In this document: positions 9,865-20,964 of the stretch, piece by piece
How positions within the stretch are numbered: position 1 is the stretch's first letter
How the letters are laid out: each line of letters opens with the position of its first letter
Assembly (NCBI GenBank): GCA_030220185.1
Contig: JASPKZ010010239.1
Coordinates: 2,126,001 to 2,190,000, forward strand
Reading direction: 5' to 3'
Source: Diploptera punctata
Taxonomy: Eukaryota > Arthropoda > Insecta > Blattodea > Blaberidae
Length of the DNA stretch: 64,000 bases
Made by a program: the position numbers and the translations under genes
The notes under the pieces: generated by a model
Databases searched by the model: none
What the model was told of the DNA's origin: nothing
The model's input: only the letters and a program-made list of their open reading frames with translations

Positions 9865-10060
9865 GAAAGATAAAGGTATGATAATATAAACTAAAGCGAA
9901 TATTTATAATATAATTGTCAAAATACAATAACGTTTGTCTCCTATAATATAGGTATAATTATTGTAATTATTATAATATCTATAAAGGTTCCGGTTGGCT
10001 TCAAATTTTTAGGATTTTACTTCACAGCTCTCCAAGCTTTTGAGTACTTTGAGGTCCCAT

Positions 10061-10440
10061 TTACGGCATTTGAAAGCAAGAATAATAGACAAATTAGATT
10101 CAACACATATGCGTTTAGGCGAATAATAGCAAGGATTTCGAGGAGAGTGAAAATTATAAATAATGTTATAAGAGAAGATTTAAAAATAAAATGATCCCTA
10201 GCAGAATTTATCAAAACAACACAATTAAGTTTGTTTGGACATATGAGGAGAATGACAGAAGACAGATTAGCGAAGAAGATCATGAATGGAATCCGAGAGG
10301 AAGAACGAAGAGGAGAACACCATAACTATCACAGACCCTCGGAATAATCATAACAATGGAAGAAAGACATTTGGAGAAAGGCGTGAGGAAAAATAGAGAA
10401 ATAGAGATTGGCTGTAGAATCTTAAATTGAGCACGGGCAG
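10061..10440 (+). pseudogene. LINE C-terminal remnant (family H)
   Basis: With stops the plus strand reads R-I-I-A-R-I-S-R-R-V-K-I, V-I-R-E-D-L-K-I, Q-L-S-L-F-G-H-M-R-R-M-T-E-D-R-L-A-K-K. This matches the C-terminal pattern (R...IR..L.V..L.....QL.WFGHV.RM...RL...) of many arthropod LINEs. It is followed by a (TTA)n run, a likely element tail or target. Confidence 0.65.
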
Positions 10441-10477
10441 ATATTGTAAAGCTGAGAATAAATAAAAAAATAATAGT

Positions 10478-10503
10478 TATTATTATTATTATTATTATTA
10501 TTT
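10478..10503. repeat. (TTA)n microsatellite
   Basis: Short trinucleotide run between two LINE remnants. Confidence 0.9.
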
Positions 10504-10745
10504 ATGAGACGTATTGCAGGTTACTCAAGAATAGACCATAAAAGGAATTCTGAGATTCTCAAAGAATTACAAAGAGAATCAATCATGGAATATGTGCAAA
10601 AATACAGAAACAACTGGAAATCTCACGTAAGAAGAATTATCAGAACAAGAATACCACATCACATCTTAAATTACCAGCCACCAGGCAAGAAATCATTGGT
10701 CCGACTCTTCAAACGATTCATGGAGACCGTATCAGAACGCTAGCT
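10504..10745 (+). pseudogene. LINE C-terminal remnant (family G-like)
   Basis: A 79-codon open frame reads M-R-R-I-A-G-Y-S-R-I-D-H-K-R-N-S-E-I, then N-N-W-K-S-H-V-R-R-I, then R-I-P-H-H-I-L-N-Y-Q-P-P-G. This is the same arrangement as the family G tails (AGY...D.KRN..I, W..H..R, RIP...L.Y.P.G). It is a terminal fragment without a palm domain, followed by a (GAA)n run. Confidence 0.75.
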
Positions 10746-10750
10746 CTATC

Positions 10751-11634
10751 ACATTAAAGGAAGAAGAAGAAGAAGTTTAATATTATTATTAAAAATAATA
10801 ATAATATTGAGTATTATGCAACTTTACTATTATTAACAAAACTAGTTTTGATATTTGTAAAATTATATTACAATTATTGTATTTCAATATAAGTTATGGT
10901 TTTTCTGGTTCAGTAAAGAGAAGATTGATGGTCATTACTCAGCCTTAAAATATAACTACTAAATAAATGTAAAGATGCTTCCAAAAATTTAATTTAATTA
11001 TTTCCATAAATGTTCACTTAGCTAATTTAAAAAACCCTAGCAGTTTCGGTTTAGCATGGATATACTTTTTAGAGTATTTGAACCACGTCTATTAAAAGAA
11101 GAATCGCAATTTTTTATGCACAATTAAAATTTACTGCACGCATTACTTTTATGCAATTTTTACCTGTAACAAGAAGTATTTGGTAAAATTCTGAACAAAT
11201 TTAAGGAAACTTACAACTACTCCGGCATATGAAACACTGACCTTCTGCATTATATGCAAATCCTTGTGGTTCTGAAAAAGTTTTGAATTCTGAATTAATT
11301 TTCTAGTAGATATATATTAAAATAAATGTCTCTTTGCGCTATATTTTCATTGCCGTTGATGCTGTTAAGGTTGGTTAGTACCACATCACCTGAGTTCATT
11401 AAGAAACTCCTCTCTGAACGTATTTCCTTCAGACTCTGTTAATTTTCCGGTCCGCTAACAAACTTTAGCCACAATAAGAATTCTCTTATTTTCGATTCTA
11501 AGCCTTCTGATACTCTCATGAAGAAGAGTTGGCTTATACGTTGTAAAGTACATAAGAAAATATATGAAAATATCAACTAAAAACGAAACATCTAAACTTA
11601 TATAATGGGGCACTTCCACGTAAATCAACAAAGT
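10751..11634. other. AT-rich stretch without recognised features
   Basis: A short palindromic ATT/AAT cluster lies at 10770-10812. Otherwise no ORF or repeat is recognised. Confidence 0.5.
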
Positions 11635-11790
11635 CTATTGCTTACGGAACCCATAGATTCAGTGCCTCATTCACTATGAGACCTAACCGGTCCCTGTTTC
11701 AGCCAAAATGATCAAGTTATTATTTCTGAAGTCCAGTTCACCATAATCCTCATGAATATTATCTTCCCATCGATTCGATGAATTAGGAGT
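11635..11790 (-). pseudogene. Possible decayed LINE 3' end
   Basis: TGCTTACGGAACCCATAG and ATTATCTTCCCATCGATTC resemble antisense LINE C-terminal coding sequence, with a layout like the RTE-like tails. Too decayed for a firm call. Confidence 0.3.
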
Positions 11791-11794
11791 TAAA

Positions 11795-12090
11795 TTCCTT
11801 GACCCTGGTCTCGAGAGTCACGGATTCGGTGGATTTTTAGGATGAAAAATTCGAAGGGACAAGTCCTCCTGCAGGGAGTTTTAATCCGTGGTTCCGAGTA
11901 CGAATAATTTCAAGCTCTTAAAAGAAACTTAAGACTAAATTAAACCTTCTGAGCAAAATTTAACTGATCTTACCCATCCAAATAATATATTAGTTCCCAA
12001 TTATGAGTTTCTAGGAATCGATGAGCTAACCACTTGTCTCTCGCTGAGATTTGTATGGAAATAAGCCTAAATAAATTAACTTTATTAAGT
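11795..12090 (+). mobile_element. SINE family F copy 2 (divergent)
   Basis: Shares the order of motifs with copy 1 at 1660-2047: CCCTGGTCTCGAGAGTC, GGACAAGTCCTCC, TTTTAATCCGTGG, a CTTAAGAC stretch and CTGAGCAAAATTTAAC. It is clearly older. Confidence 0.6.
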
Positions 12091-12892
12091 AACTCTCACA
12101 AGGGAGCACCTTTGCCTTACATGGGGATGCAAGGTTCTTGACAGACATATACCTATAAGATTTGCTAATGTCTCAAAGGTTTCCTAATCAAAATCTTCAA
12201 ACATTTGTACTGTCGCCATTTTAAACTACGTGACCTTGCGACCTCAACCTCCTAGACTTAAAACATTAACAATATAGAACAGGCATATAAATTATGAAGT
12301 TCCTCATTGGGAAGTTTCCTCCAATCTCCCATTGCCCCCCATTCAAGACCGAGTAATGAATTCTGGATCCTATTCTCGAACATTTCCAGCTGGAAGATAT
12401 CTTGTTACCTTCATTATCACTAAACCTCTTCAGTTTTAAAGTGGAACTGTGGTAAAAATAATTATAGTTTTGTGTTTAATGGGTCTTTGAACACAGAGTA
12501 ACATTGATATTAAAAGAAAAAGTTATTCTTGAATTCCAAATTTGGAGACATTTATGTGAGCCCAAAACTGATTTGTCGAGTTTAAGTTTTGTTACATGTG
12601 CTATAACACAGCAAAATTATCTAAATATTTAAAGAAGTGATAAGTAATTTGATGGGTTTTAAGTGTTTATTATATAGCCTATGCTAAGTTGATTTCTGCC
12701 TCATAACCATAATATAAATAAAGTGCAAATATGAGCAAGAAACATTTAAGCAATCATAGCGATCTTGAGTTTTTTTAAATGAAAAAAGATTCAAATTCTC
12801 ACGTATCATATTGGTTACAAAGAACAGAATATGCGTCTCGAAATCCTATCTTCGAATACTTTGAGCTTATTTTCTTCTCATAATACAAGTAG
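12091..12892. other. No recognised feature
   Basis: Mixed-composition sequence with no ORF above 60 codons and no internal similarity found. Confidence 0.5.
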
Positions 12893-13225
12893 CAGTCCTG
12901 CCCCGTAACTGAGTGGTTTATGACACGATGACTTGGTGCAGAGCTCAGAGAGTTGCGCAGGTTCGAGTCCCCATGGGGGAAGAATTTTTCTCATAGAATT
13001 TCGGCCAATAGTCCGGTCCCCACCCTTCATTGTGAGGAATTTGGGTAGCGTGTATAAGTTGGGGCTCCATGTTGAGAAAACGTGGTATAATGGCTTGTGA
13101 ACTCGACATGCTAACCACATGTCATTCTTATACTGAATAGATGATCGCCCACCTGTTTAAATTACAGGTGGATGTAAGGTCAGCAGCCAAATGGTAAGGC
13201 AAGGGCGTTTTAGATCTTCGCGCCA
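12893..13225 (+). mobile_element. SINE family C copy 1 (tRNA-derived)
   Basis: The head has an A-box-like TAACTGAGTGGTTTATGAC and a perfect B box GGTTCGAGTCC. The body has TCATAGAATTTCGGCC and TTGAGAAAACG. It ends at TCGCGCCATGGAATAA. Copies at 24082-24425 (plus), 38950-39290 (minus) and 62520-62700 (minus, truncated) define the family. Confidence 0.8.
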
Positions 13226-13501
13226 TGGAATAATATATATAATAATGAATATCAATAATAAATATCAAATTTGAAACCAGTAAAATGCTGGTAGGTATAA
13301 TAATCGTTTTATAAATTTACATATTCAGATTAAGACACAAAATTCAAATGACGGATGGAGATATTCACCTGAATAGTAACATGAATTTCTTACTATACGT
13401 TGGTATGTAAATTCTTCATACATATGATTTTGATCTGTTGACACCTATCCTAGATATTTTATTTATTCATAATGATTAATGCATATAGTTTATCTGTGAT
13501 A
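13226..13501. other. No recognised feature
   Basis: AT-rich spacer. Confidence 0.5.
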
Positions 13502-14028
13502 ACACTGGTCAACATGATTTTTGTCTCATGAGTACCAATTGTTGTACTTAATGCAGTTTTTTATCGTGTTTTCAAATATGTATTCGGAATTTCTCCATCA
13601 CCCACAGTTTTTTTATTTCAATTTCAATTAATGGATTTAAATAATTATTTTTTTAATAAACTTTTTTGTCCATTTTAAAATAAAACCAAATGAGCTAACT
13701 CAGGAGATTTCAGTTATGGAAAAGAGATACCAAGGCAAATAGAATCCTAACATGCTGGCCGATTATTGTTGGACCATCAAGAGGGATGCTCCACAGGCGA
13801 AATATAGTAGAAAATCGTCATTTCTTACTTTCTAGGTGAGCCCGAATTTTCGAATATTGTGTAGTTACGAATGTAGAAAATATTAAAGCGTTTGAGATTA
13901 TAAATTCCTTTCTCTCGGAAACCTTGCATGATGGAGAAAAACCGATACCATATTTGAATTCAGGAGAAAAAATTCTATCAGAATCACATTTTTCTGAAAA
14001 AAAAGTTTATTTTTTGTTGCTCAGTGTA
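13502..14028 (+). mobile_element. Family L element copy 1 (ACACTG ends) with transposon ORF tail
   Basis: It begins ACACTGGTCAACATG and ends GTTGCTCAGTGT, giving ACACTG inverted ends. A TTTTGTCTCA-like motif lies inside each end. The plus strand encodes E-I-S-V-M-E-K-R-Y-Q-G-K, then stop, N-P-N-M-L-A-D-Y, then C-W-T-I-K-R-D-A-P-Q-A-K-Y. I recall this as the C-terminus of a recurrent uncharacterised arthropod ORF; a more N-terminal part of that family is at 20965-22085. A second open piece (T-N-V-E-N-I-K-A-F-E-I-I-N) is conserved in L3. Copies 2 and 3 are at 35709-37517 and 52543-53106. Confidence 0.65.
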
Positions 14029-14051
14029 ATTTAAATAAAATATAAAGGAAC

Positions 14052-14054
<3 letters not shown>

Positions 14055-14127
<73 letters not shown>

Positions 14128-14128
14128 G
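14055..14128. repeat. (ATA)n microsatellite, LINE tail
   Basis: A pure run at the 3' end of the minus-strand LINE that follows, read as (TTA)n in the element's sense. The 9188-9514 copy ends in the same motif. Confidence 0.92.
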
Positions 14129-15350
14129 TTTAATTGCGCACACACCATGCATGGAGCTAAGTACATTACTTGTCTTTACTATAAGCTGCGATGGATTTCT
14201 TTCTATTCTTACACTATATAATATGATATCTATCACAGAACTCCGAACATAATATACACACACTCTTGTCATTTGGTTCGCGGTAGGTCTGGTTGCTGCA
14301 CACCATGTGGTGACAGCCATGGGTTGATAATCTTGTCATGTGTCGCATTTCATTATTAGCTTCCGTCCAGTTCCTATCTTGCATTGCACACGTTGCACAG
14401 AAGTCCTCCGGTATGATGTTTGTCTTCTCGTGTAAGTCTTGTAGGAGCTATTTGTAGGCGTATTTCGCTGGGAGAATTATCTCGCATCTTAGATCCTCTA
14501 TAAAAAAATGTCTCCCTAGGGAGTTCATATACTAGCCTTGATCTTGAGTTCTGTGGTACTCCTAGACCTCTCTTCAGATATCTAGCTTTCACCAGCTCTA
14601 ATTCTTCCATCAGTTTGTATGTGAGGTACTCTCCCAGTGATTCTAGGCCATATGTCAGGACGGGTAGTATTTTTAGCCGAAAAAGGTCCATAGCTGTGTT
14701 GATCGATAGTTTTGTGATGTTCCTGATTTCATTCATGACTCTAGTGGCCACCACTGCCCTCGATCTTATGTGTATCCTGAAGCTTTTCCCAGTTGTCTGG
14801 ATTGTGATACGTAGATATTTGAAATTGTTTGTCCTCTTGAGTAGGTTACCATTGCATTACATGTTTTCTGCTTCGGTGAGTCTTCCTACTTTCCTGAACA
14901 CTACCAGTTCCTTGTTTTTTTTTTCGTTTATCTTGATGTCGTTTCGCTCCGCCCATTTGATTAGTGTGTCTAGTGCTGACTGTAGTTTTTCTACATCTGT
15001 CGTTGCGAAGGTCATGTCGTTGGCGTAGATGTACGCACTTGTTCCTTCTATTCCTTTTGTGACATCGTGTGTGTGGAAGTTAAACAGGATAGGACTGAGC
15101 GGGTCTCCTTGGAGGACGCTGTTCATCTGTGGTAGCCAGTCGGATTTGCCTACTCCGTCTTCTATCTGGATGTGGTTTTCTGCTAGAATATTCGATATCA
15201 ATGTCGTCGAACTCGTTCTACCAATTAGTTCCTCCAGTGTGTCTACTAGTATCCTTCTGTTAACCAGGTCGAAAGCTTTCAAGTAGTCGACGAAGACCAC
15301 ATATAATTTTCTTCTGGGTTTTCCTATCGTCTGCTTTAATTGATTTATAA
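14129..15350 (-). pseudogene. Non-LTR retrotransposon, reverse transcriptase to 3' end
   Basis: On the minus strand: V-F-V-D-Y-L-K-A-F-D (palm motif A), then V-L-Q-G-D-P-L-S-P-I-L-F-N, then Y-I-Y-A-N-D-M. The catalytic YADD box is changed to YAND by one base (Asn codon at 15019-15021). Next comes thumb sequence (F-R-L-K-I-L-P-V-L-T-Y-G-L-E), then a zinc-knuckle-like C-I-L-C-S-E-F-C-D-R-Y-H-I-I, a stop in place of a residue, then C. Several frame breaks separate the segments. It is 5'-truncated near 15350 and ends in a (TTA)n tail. The clade is not settled. Confidence 0.88.
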
Positions 15351-15763
15351 GGGAACATTATGGAATTTAGTTTCGATGAACAGGTGTCCACTCGTCAGAA
15401 TTTTGTGCTTGTGAATGTAATAAGAGCTTGAAAACAAGTTGGCTGAGTATTTTTATAGAGGTAATTCCTGAGTACATTAATGTTGATGTCTTAGATTAAA
15501 TATATAACTCAAATGTATATGTTATGATGTACAATAGAGGAATACAGTTGTATGCAATTCCTTCAGGGATATTTACGTATTTAATGAATTATGCGAATTT
15601 CGTAGATTTCATCACATTTATTGCAGACATTTCTCAGTATTTTAAGATTGTCTAGTGTCAAGTATTTCATGTGGAGTAAGTTATGATACCTAACGGCTAG
15701 TATCATGACGTACAACAATTCAAGGAACATAAACATATCTGATATATTTACATCAAATTAATA

Positions 15764-16300
15764 TACAGGTGTTCGGAAATTTAGTGATTTATGACTCAAT
15801 TAATTAGATTTACAGAACCCAGCATTCACTGATTTCTTGATAATGTCCAATGCCAGGGCAAAAATAAAAAAATAAACTTCACTTCGTCACTGTAAGAATT
15901 ATAACAATCAAACTTTCATACTCTATTTAGCAATGTGGTTACTACTTTTCCACTGCAACAGCAGATAGATGTGGCGACCACCGAGCTCGTTGCACACCTT
16001 TTATAATGCGAATCATGTTCTGGTACACTCGTTCCATTCTTACATTAACAAAAAACTGTCTTTGTTTTAGCCTTGAAATTGGGTATTGCTACAAAATGGG
16101 TTCATTAAATGTAATTGAGTCATAAATAATTAAATTGTCATAAATAATTATCGATTTATCCCCGGCAGACGCGGGGGATTTAAACGCTTAGTGTGAAATG
16201 TACCTGCAGCTCAAATACGGTACATATCCGGCCAGTCATAATCTACTCAGTCCCCTTTCTAAGTCTTGAAGTTTGTAATTCGAATTTCAGAACACCTGTA
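15764..16300. mobile_element. MITE-like element with TA target duplication
   Basis: CAGGTGTTCGGAAATT (from 15766) is matched in reverse by AATTTCAGAACACCTG (to 16298), 15 of 16 positions. TA lies on both sides (15764-15765, 16299-16300). Length is about 533 bp with no transposase frame. TA duplication suggests a Tc1/mariner-type partner. An internal inverted pair (TTATGACTCAATTA with TAATTGAGTCATAA) gives extra secondary structure. Confidence 0.65.
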
Positions 16301-16478
16301 TGATAAATAATCGGATAACATGATTCATCATACACTCTAATTCAACCCAGAAAGTTACTACGGACCTTACGGGCTACATACAGGGGTAGATGTTGCCAAA
16401 CTCATAATAAAAAAGTATTTATTTGTTTAGGCAGGGGAGGAGGGAAAGGTTAGCAGTACTGTTTCCAAATCTATGAAT

Positions 16479-16483
16479 TATAT

Positions 16484-16518
<35 letters not shown>

Positions 16519-16521
16519 TTT
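16479..16521. repeat. (TTAT)n microsatellite
   Basis: Uninterrupted tetranucleotide run. Confidence 0.93.
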
Positions 16522-16675
16522 CTATACTTTTAAAAAACATAGTTTTTCTTTTACGACATGCAAACTAGTTTTATAGTAAATATGAGAGTCGACACTTTCA
16601 CACAGGATAGTACAAGTCCGCACGAGCTCAGTGACAAGTGGTATATGTTTTTCTCTTTAAGAGAGGGTGGGTGGC

Positions 16676-16923
16676 TTCGACGGCTACATCTTACAATCTG
16701 TACCTGCTTTGTTGCATACTTCAGTTTTATTCTTGGACTTCTCTCAAGAAAATACTGTTAAAAGGGCAACCCAGTTCCCTATTACAAATACACAGTAACT
16801 TCGACGGCTACATCTTACAATCTGTACCTGCTTTGTTGCATACCTCAGATTTATTCTTGGAATTCTCTCAAGAAAATACTGTTAAAATGGCACCCAGTTC
16901 CCTATTCCAAACACACAGTAACT
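16676..16923. repeat. Tandem duplication, 2 x 124 bp
   Basis: Both units begin TTCGACGGCTACATCTTACA and differ at only a few positions (for example ACTTCAGTTTT against ACCTCAGATTT). Unit 2 runs into the right inverted end. Confidence 0.9.
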
Positions 16924-17089
16924 TTCTGGGTTGAATCTGACTGTAGTAAAGCATTTAATTCATTCTCTATAACAATAACTGCCTTTATATTATTTTATTC
17001 AACAACACTCTTCAAATCTAAAATCTAAAAGACTCATTGCTTAATAACCTTCGGAAGTTATCAATATTTTGGTTTTTATAAATCCATTA

Positions 17090-17156
17090 ACCTTGGCTGG
17101 ATTTGAACCCTCGAACCAGAGACGATCGTGCCAACCACTTGTCCACCAGGATCGAC
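17090..17156 (-). tRNA. tRNA-like SINE head, solitary
   Basis: The minus strand reads GGTGGACAAGTGGTTGGC (A-box-like), then GGTTCAAATCC (B box). No cloverleaf with a paired acceptor was found, so this is most likely a decayed SINE head. Confidence 0.4.
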
Positions 17157-17869
17157 TGAAAAAAATATCAGTAAAATTTGTTTGCATGCTGTATGTCCGT
17201 GAACGAAACATTTCATGAATTTTAGGATAGGCTACTTATTATTCCATAATTAATTAATATCAAATTAATGTTCTATTACTTTGGATATATGCAAAAATAT
17301 TTCTTTGCCATCTGTCGTGCCAGATATCCGCGAAAGATTTTTAGACCAATTCAGACTAAGTTGTGATGATCAGAGGCAATAATTTTATATTTAGAATTGA
17401 ATACGTCTGAGCAAGAAACCAGCAGACTGTGAATAGAATAAAATTGTGATTCGTATCAGGTACATAGCAGTGTGCGACCATCCTCACAATCATAATTCTA
17501 AATTATGATGCGCCATTCTGTAAATTACCTTCCTCACACGCATGCGCCCCCACCCTACTTGTTGCAGCTCTTCCTCCTTCCTATAGAAACAACAGATATG
17601 CGTTCACCTACATCATTACATAATAAGACATGAATGTTAACTGCAATAAAGTAAAATGTTTATAACCCTGTCCGTTTTATTAACATAACTATAAAGGTTA
17701 CTGGCCATTACATGCCCATGGGAAGATTGGTACAAGGATCAAACTATACGACAAGGAGGTAGGACATCTAGCAATTCATTGCAATCGATTTTACTCCTAG
17801 CAAAACTCTCGATACTTATTTTATAGGAGGACGAGAGGTCCACAATCATTATTTACTTCAATGAAAAAT
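17157..17869. other. No recognised feature
   Basis: Mixed sequence. A GC-richer patch at 17515-17580 has no identifiable gene signature. Confidence 0.5.
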
Positions 17870-17950
17870 CTCCGCTTCATCGTTCCTCGGGATCGAAACA
17901 GGGCCGTCCGGTATGTAGTCAGACGCCTACCCTCTATATTACCTGTCTTA
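17870..17950 (-). tRNA. Weak tRNA-like SINE head
   Basis: The minus strand has GTAGGCGTCTGACTAC, then GTTTCGATCCC. The spacing suits A and B boxes, but pairing is weak. Confidence 0.3.
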
Positions 17951-20159
17951 TAATTAAATCCTACTATACGTACTGTACAAACATAACATTAGTTTTGCTT
18001 TTAAGTAAGACTCGTATGCAGAGAGAAGATAAAAACAGAGGAGAGAGAAAATGGAGTACTTTGAGTTCGCAGTGAAAGTCTTGGGCTGAAAAATCTGAAT
18101 GAATGAACGTCTAAAATAATTTTCTAAAATACATGATTCTTATATATCACCATGATGTTTCTCTGTGATAAGAACCGGAGACTATGGGTACCTTATATAA
18201 AAAACACAACCAAGATCCCTAAAGAACCTCTTAAATTTTGCCTGATTATGGAGGGTTGGTGTCTCTTTTCAGGGACTCGAATCCTCCCTGATGACTGGGA
18301 TCCATTTTTGAGAGAGATTTGGGCCATTTCTATTCTCCATCCCCTTATTGCCCTAGGGCGACATAAAGCGAAATGATTCTACTCCCTTTTCAGAGCACTT
18401 TCCCTCTGTGGCGCTTTAGATACTAAATTGTCCTCATTAGCTAAACAATATTGTCTTGTCAATGTTTTGACTCTCTTGTTCATAGGCCACGAGGAAGGCA
18501 ACTCTGAAGGTAAACATCTGTCGGATCGAATGTGAAGATTGGCTGATTGGTGCTGTGTCCGAAATTCACAAACGGGAGAGTTTGAGGGAAATGTTTCGGC
18601 ACCAGGAAACCGGTGAATTTACCTAAGAGAAGGAAAAACCTTAACTGAAAATCCTGCCCTTCCCAATAATATAGGTTGTGTCACCTGTCAATGTGAAGAA
18701 TGTACACGCATGAAAGATTAAACAGAGGTGGAATGACTAGTTAAGCCTCGGATCAGATCTAGCGGCCTAATCCTTCACGGGTAGAAGAAGAAAAAGTAAC
18801 AGATTTGAAGGCTTACTCAATGTGATAGAATTTAGAGTAGGCTACCTTGATTTTATGGCTAGCTTGATGCAGGAGTTTGTATTTATCATGTAACCGTTTA
18901 GATATCGGTTGGAACACTACATTCTCGTTTTCAATGTAATATTTTATACTGGTAATATTCGTTTGCCCTTTGACCTAGCTTCACGATTGTTTGCCTGTCT
19001 TCCTTTCTTGTTTCCTGGATTGGATTTCCGTAGGAATGGGTTATTTCACTCCCTATTTTGAGTCTAGGTGTGTGTTTCCTCGCGCTATGAACGGAGGTGA
19101 TTTTTGATATCATTGGTAACCACATAACCAGGAAGGTCCCGCCACCGTGTATTTGATAATGGATCTAAAATCGACAAATTGAGAGCTTTGGCTTGTAAGA
19201 TTTATGGGGGATGGAAATTCCCACAAAATTACGAAAGATAAGAATTAATAAAAAAAAAGCGTATCGATTATTTTATCTTGAGAATCATTGAGAAATACTT
19301 GATCTCGATCGAAATGTCTTATAGTAAGCAAATGTGTGGAATAGGGTTATGCATTTTTCCTTTTTCCTGTTTCATCCCTTTTTATGAATTCATATAGAAT
19401 AGAAACACATGTTCAACATATAAAGAAGTTAATTAAATTCTATGTTACCTATATTTCGAAAATTATCGCCTATTTTGTTAATTAGGACATATAATTGTAT
19501 TTTTGTTGGGTTCTAAAGTATATAAAAGAATATTGGTGTAAAATAAATGCAATTGTTGTAATATTATAATTGGCATTAACAATTGTAATGTCAGTAATAC
19601 ATATATGTACAAATTCAAACTAATTTCAATTGCGTGTACTCATTTCGTTTCTAATTGCATCATCACTCTCAATTGATATGTTTTCTTCCATTTAATATGC
19701 GTGAATGCCGAAGGAGAAAATTGCAAAACTGCCTATCTTAGACATTGGACTGCTGAAATGAAATCCATGTTTACAAACTAGAATACAATGAATATTTGCT
19801 ATGTATTGAAGGAATACAGTCAAAGACGTACTCACTTTTAACCATGTGGATAAGACATTTCTGCGCCCATGTGTTCGTGTGATATAGAGAGGCCATTCTC
19901 AATATACAAATACATTACACCGTTCTGGAAATTAAAAAAATATTTTTTTTTGCTTTTTAAATCTGATAGGTGATTTTAAACAGATCTTTTGTGCTGAATT
20001 CTAAAATGGTTTTCATTTTCTCCTATCACGTCAGGTTTTCAAAATATTCATGAATAACTAGAAATGAAATTATAGCTCTGTAAATCGTAATAAAAATTAC
20101 TTTCAACAAGAATTTTGTGTCAAAAACTAGGCCAAAATTTATTTGCCACTAATTAATCA
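17951..20159. other. Long unexplained stretch
   Basis: No transposon signature was recognised in 2.2 kb. The block 18150-18800 is GC-richer and has a 74-codon open frame (18152-18376) without known motifs. It could be an old repeat or a host non-coding segment. Confidence 0.4.
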
Positions 20160-20160
20160 T

Positions 20161-20183
20161 TAATAATAATAATAATAACAATG

Positions 20184-20215
<32 letters not shown>

Positions 20216-20216
20216 T
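20161..20216. repeat. (ATA)n microsatellite
   Basis: Imperfect AAT/ATA run with CAATGA interruption. Confidence 0.9.
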
Positions 20217-20249
20217 AATAGTTATAAGTAAAGGGCGGATTTCTATGAC

Positions 20250-20395
20250 CTTCTTGTATCTTGTAAGCCCATGTTTCCCTTTACAGAGATTTAGGCGCTC
20301 TCCCCTACAGGGAAGAATTTAAACCATACTAATTTAGTTACATTTGTTTTCGTATGGCTGTCACTTGAGTGGTCCGTGGTCAGCGACCTAAAAAT
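20250..20395 (-). mobile_element. SINE family F copy 4, 3' half only
   Basis: The reverse complement matches 1905-2040 of copy 1 (GACCACGGACCACT, TTCCCTGTAGGGGAGA, AAACATGGGCTTACAA). The 5' half is absent. Confidence 0.7.
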
Positions 20396-20960
20396 GGAAA
20401 CTATGCTTGCATTTATTACCTAAAAAGGTGTAAATATGACCTGAAAAAGACAAAAATATGTCCTTATAATTGAATTAATTTTTTACCCATATTATATTAA
20501 TTGTTTATTCATATACATTTTCAATTGTATCATAAGAAAAAGGAAGTCTTCTTCTATTGTCCAGTGCAAACGTTTGCTACCTGTTAACAGAAACCTTCGA
20601 AACAAGTGAACTGTGAAACTGACGATTTTTATACAGATACAATGTTGGTTATTTCCATTCGCCTGATGACTAGGCTATTAGAAAAACACAAAATATGACT
20701 TAATCATAGAAATAAGCAGAAGTGTGACGAAAGATCTGAAAAAAGTGAGAAATATGACTTTTAAGGCCCAATAAAAACTCTTAATCTTAATAATAAGTCA
20801 TGTATAAATGTTTTTACTTACTTGAAGCTTAGAAAGAATATAGTCTTTGCTAAAAGTATGACATGACATAGGAATCCACCCCTTAGTTATAAGCATCTAG
20901 GCATACTTCACTTTTCGACTCATAATATTCTCGAACTGACCGTATATCAACCGTTTTCGA
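20396..20960. other. No recognised feature
   Basis: AT-rich with several dispersed AAATATGAC-like words, possibly a decayed tandem array. Confidence 0.4.
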
Positions 20961-20964
20961 ATTT

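Larger units (their letters stand above)
16340..16936. mobile_element. Inverted-repeat unit with 20-bp perfect ends
   Basis: ATTCAACCCAGAAAGTTACT (16340-16359) is exactly reversed at 16917-16936. Inside lie a (TTAT)n tract (16479-16521) and two tandem 124-bp units (16676-16799 and 16800-16923). No target duplication was identified, and the open frames inside are not recognised. It may be a non-autonomous DNA transposon. Confidence 0.5.

Noticed and set aside
13984..14320. Poly-Leu and poly-Ile ORFs
   Set aside because: Translated (ATA)n tract; the real content is the LINE zinc-knuckle end on the same strand in another frame.
14615..15286. Plus-strand ORFs of 137 and 85 codons
   Set aside because: Shadows of the minus-strand reverse transcriptase.
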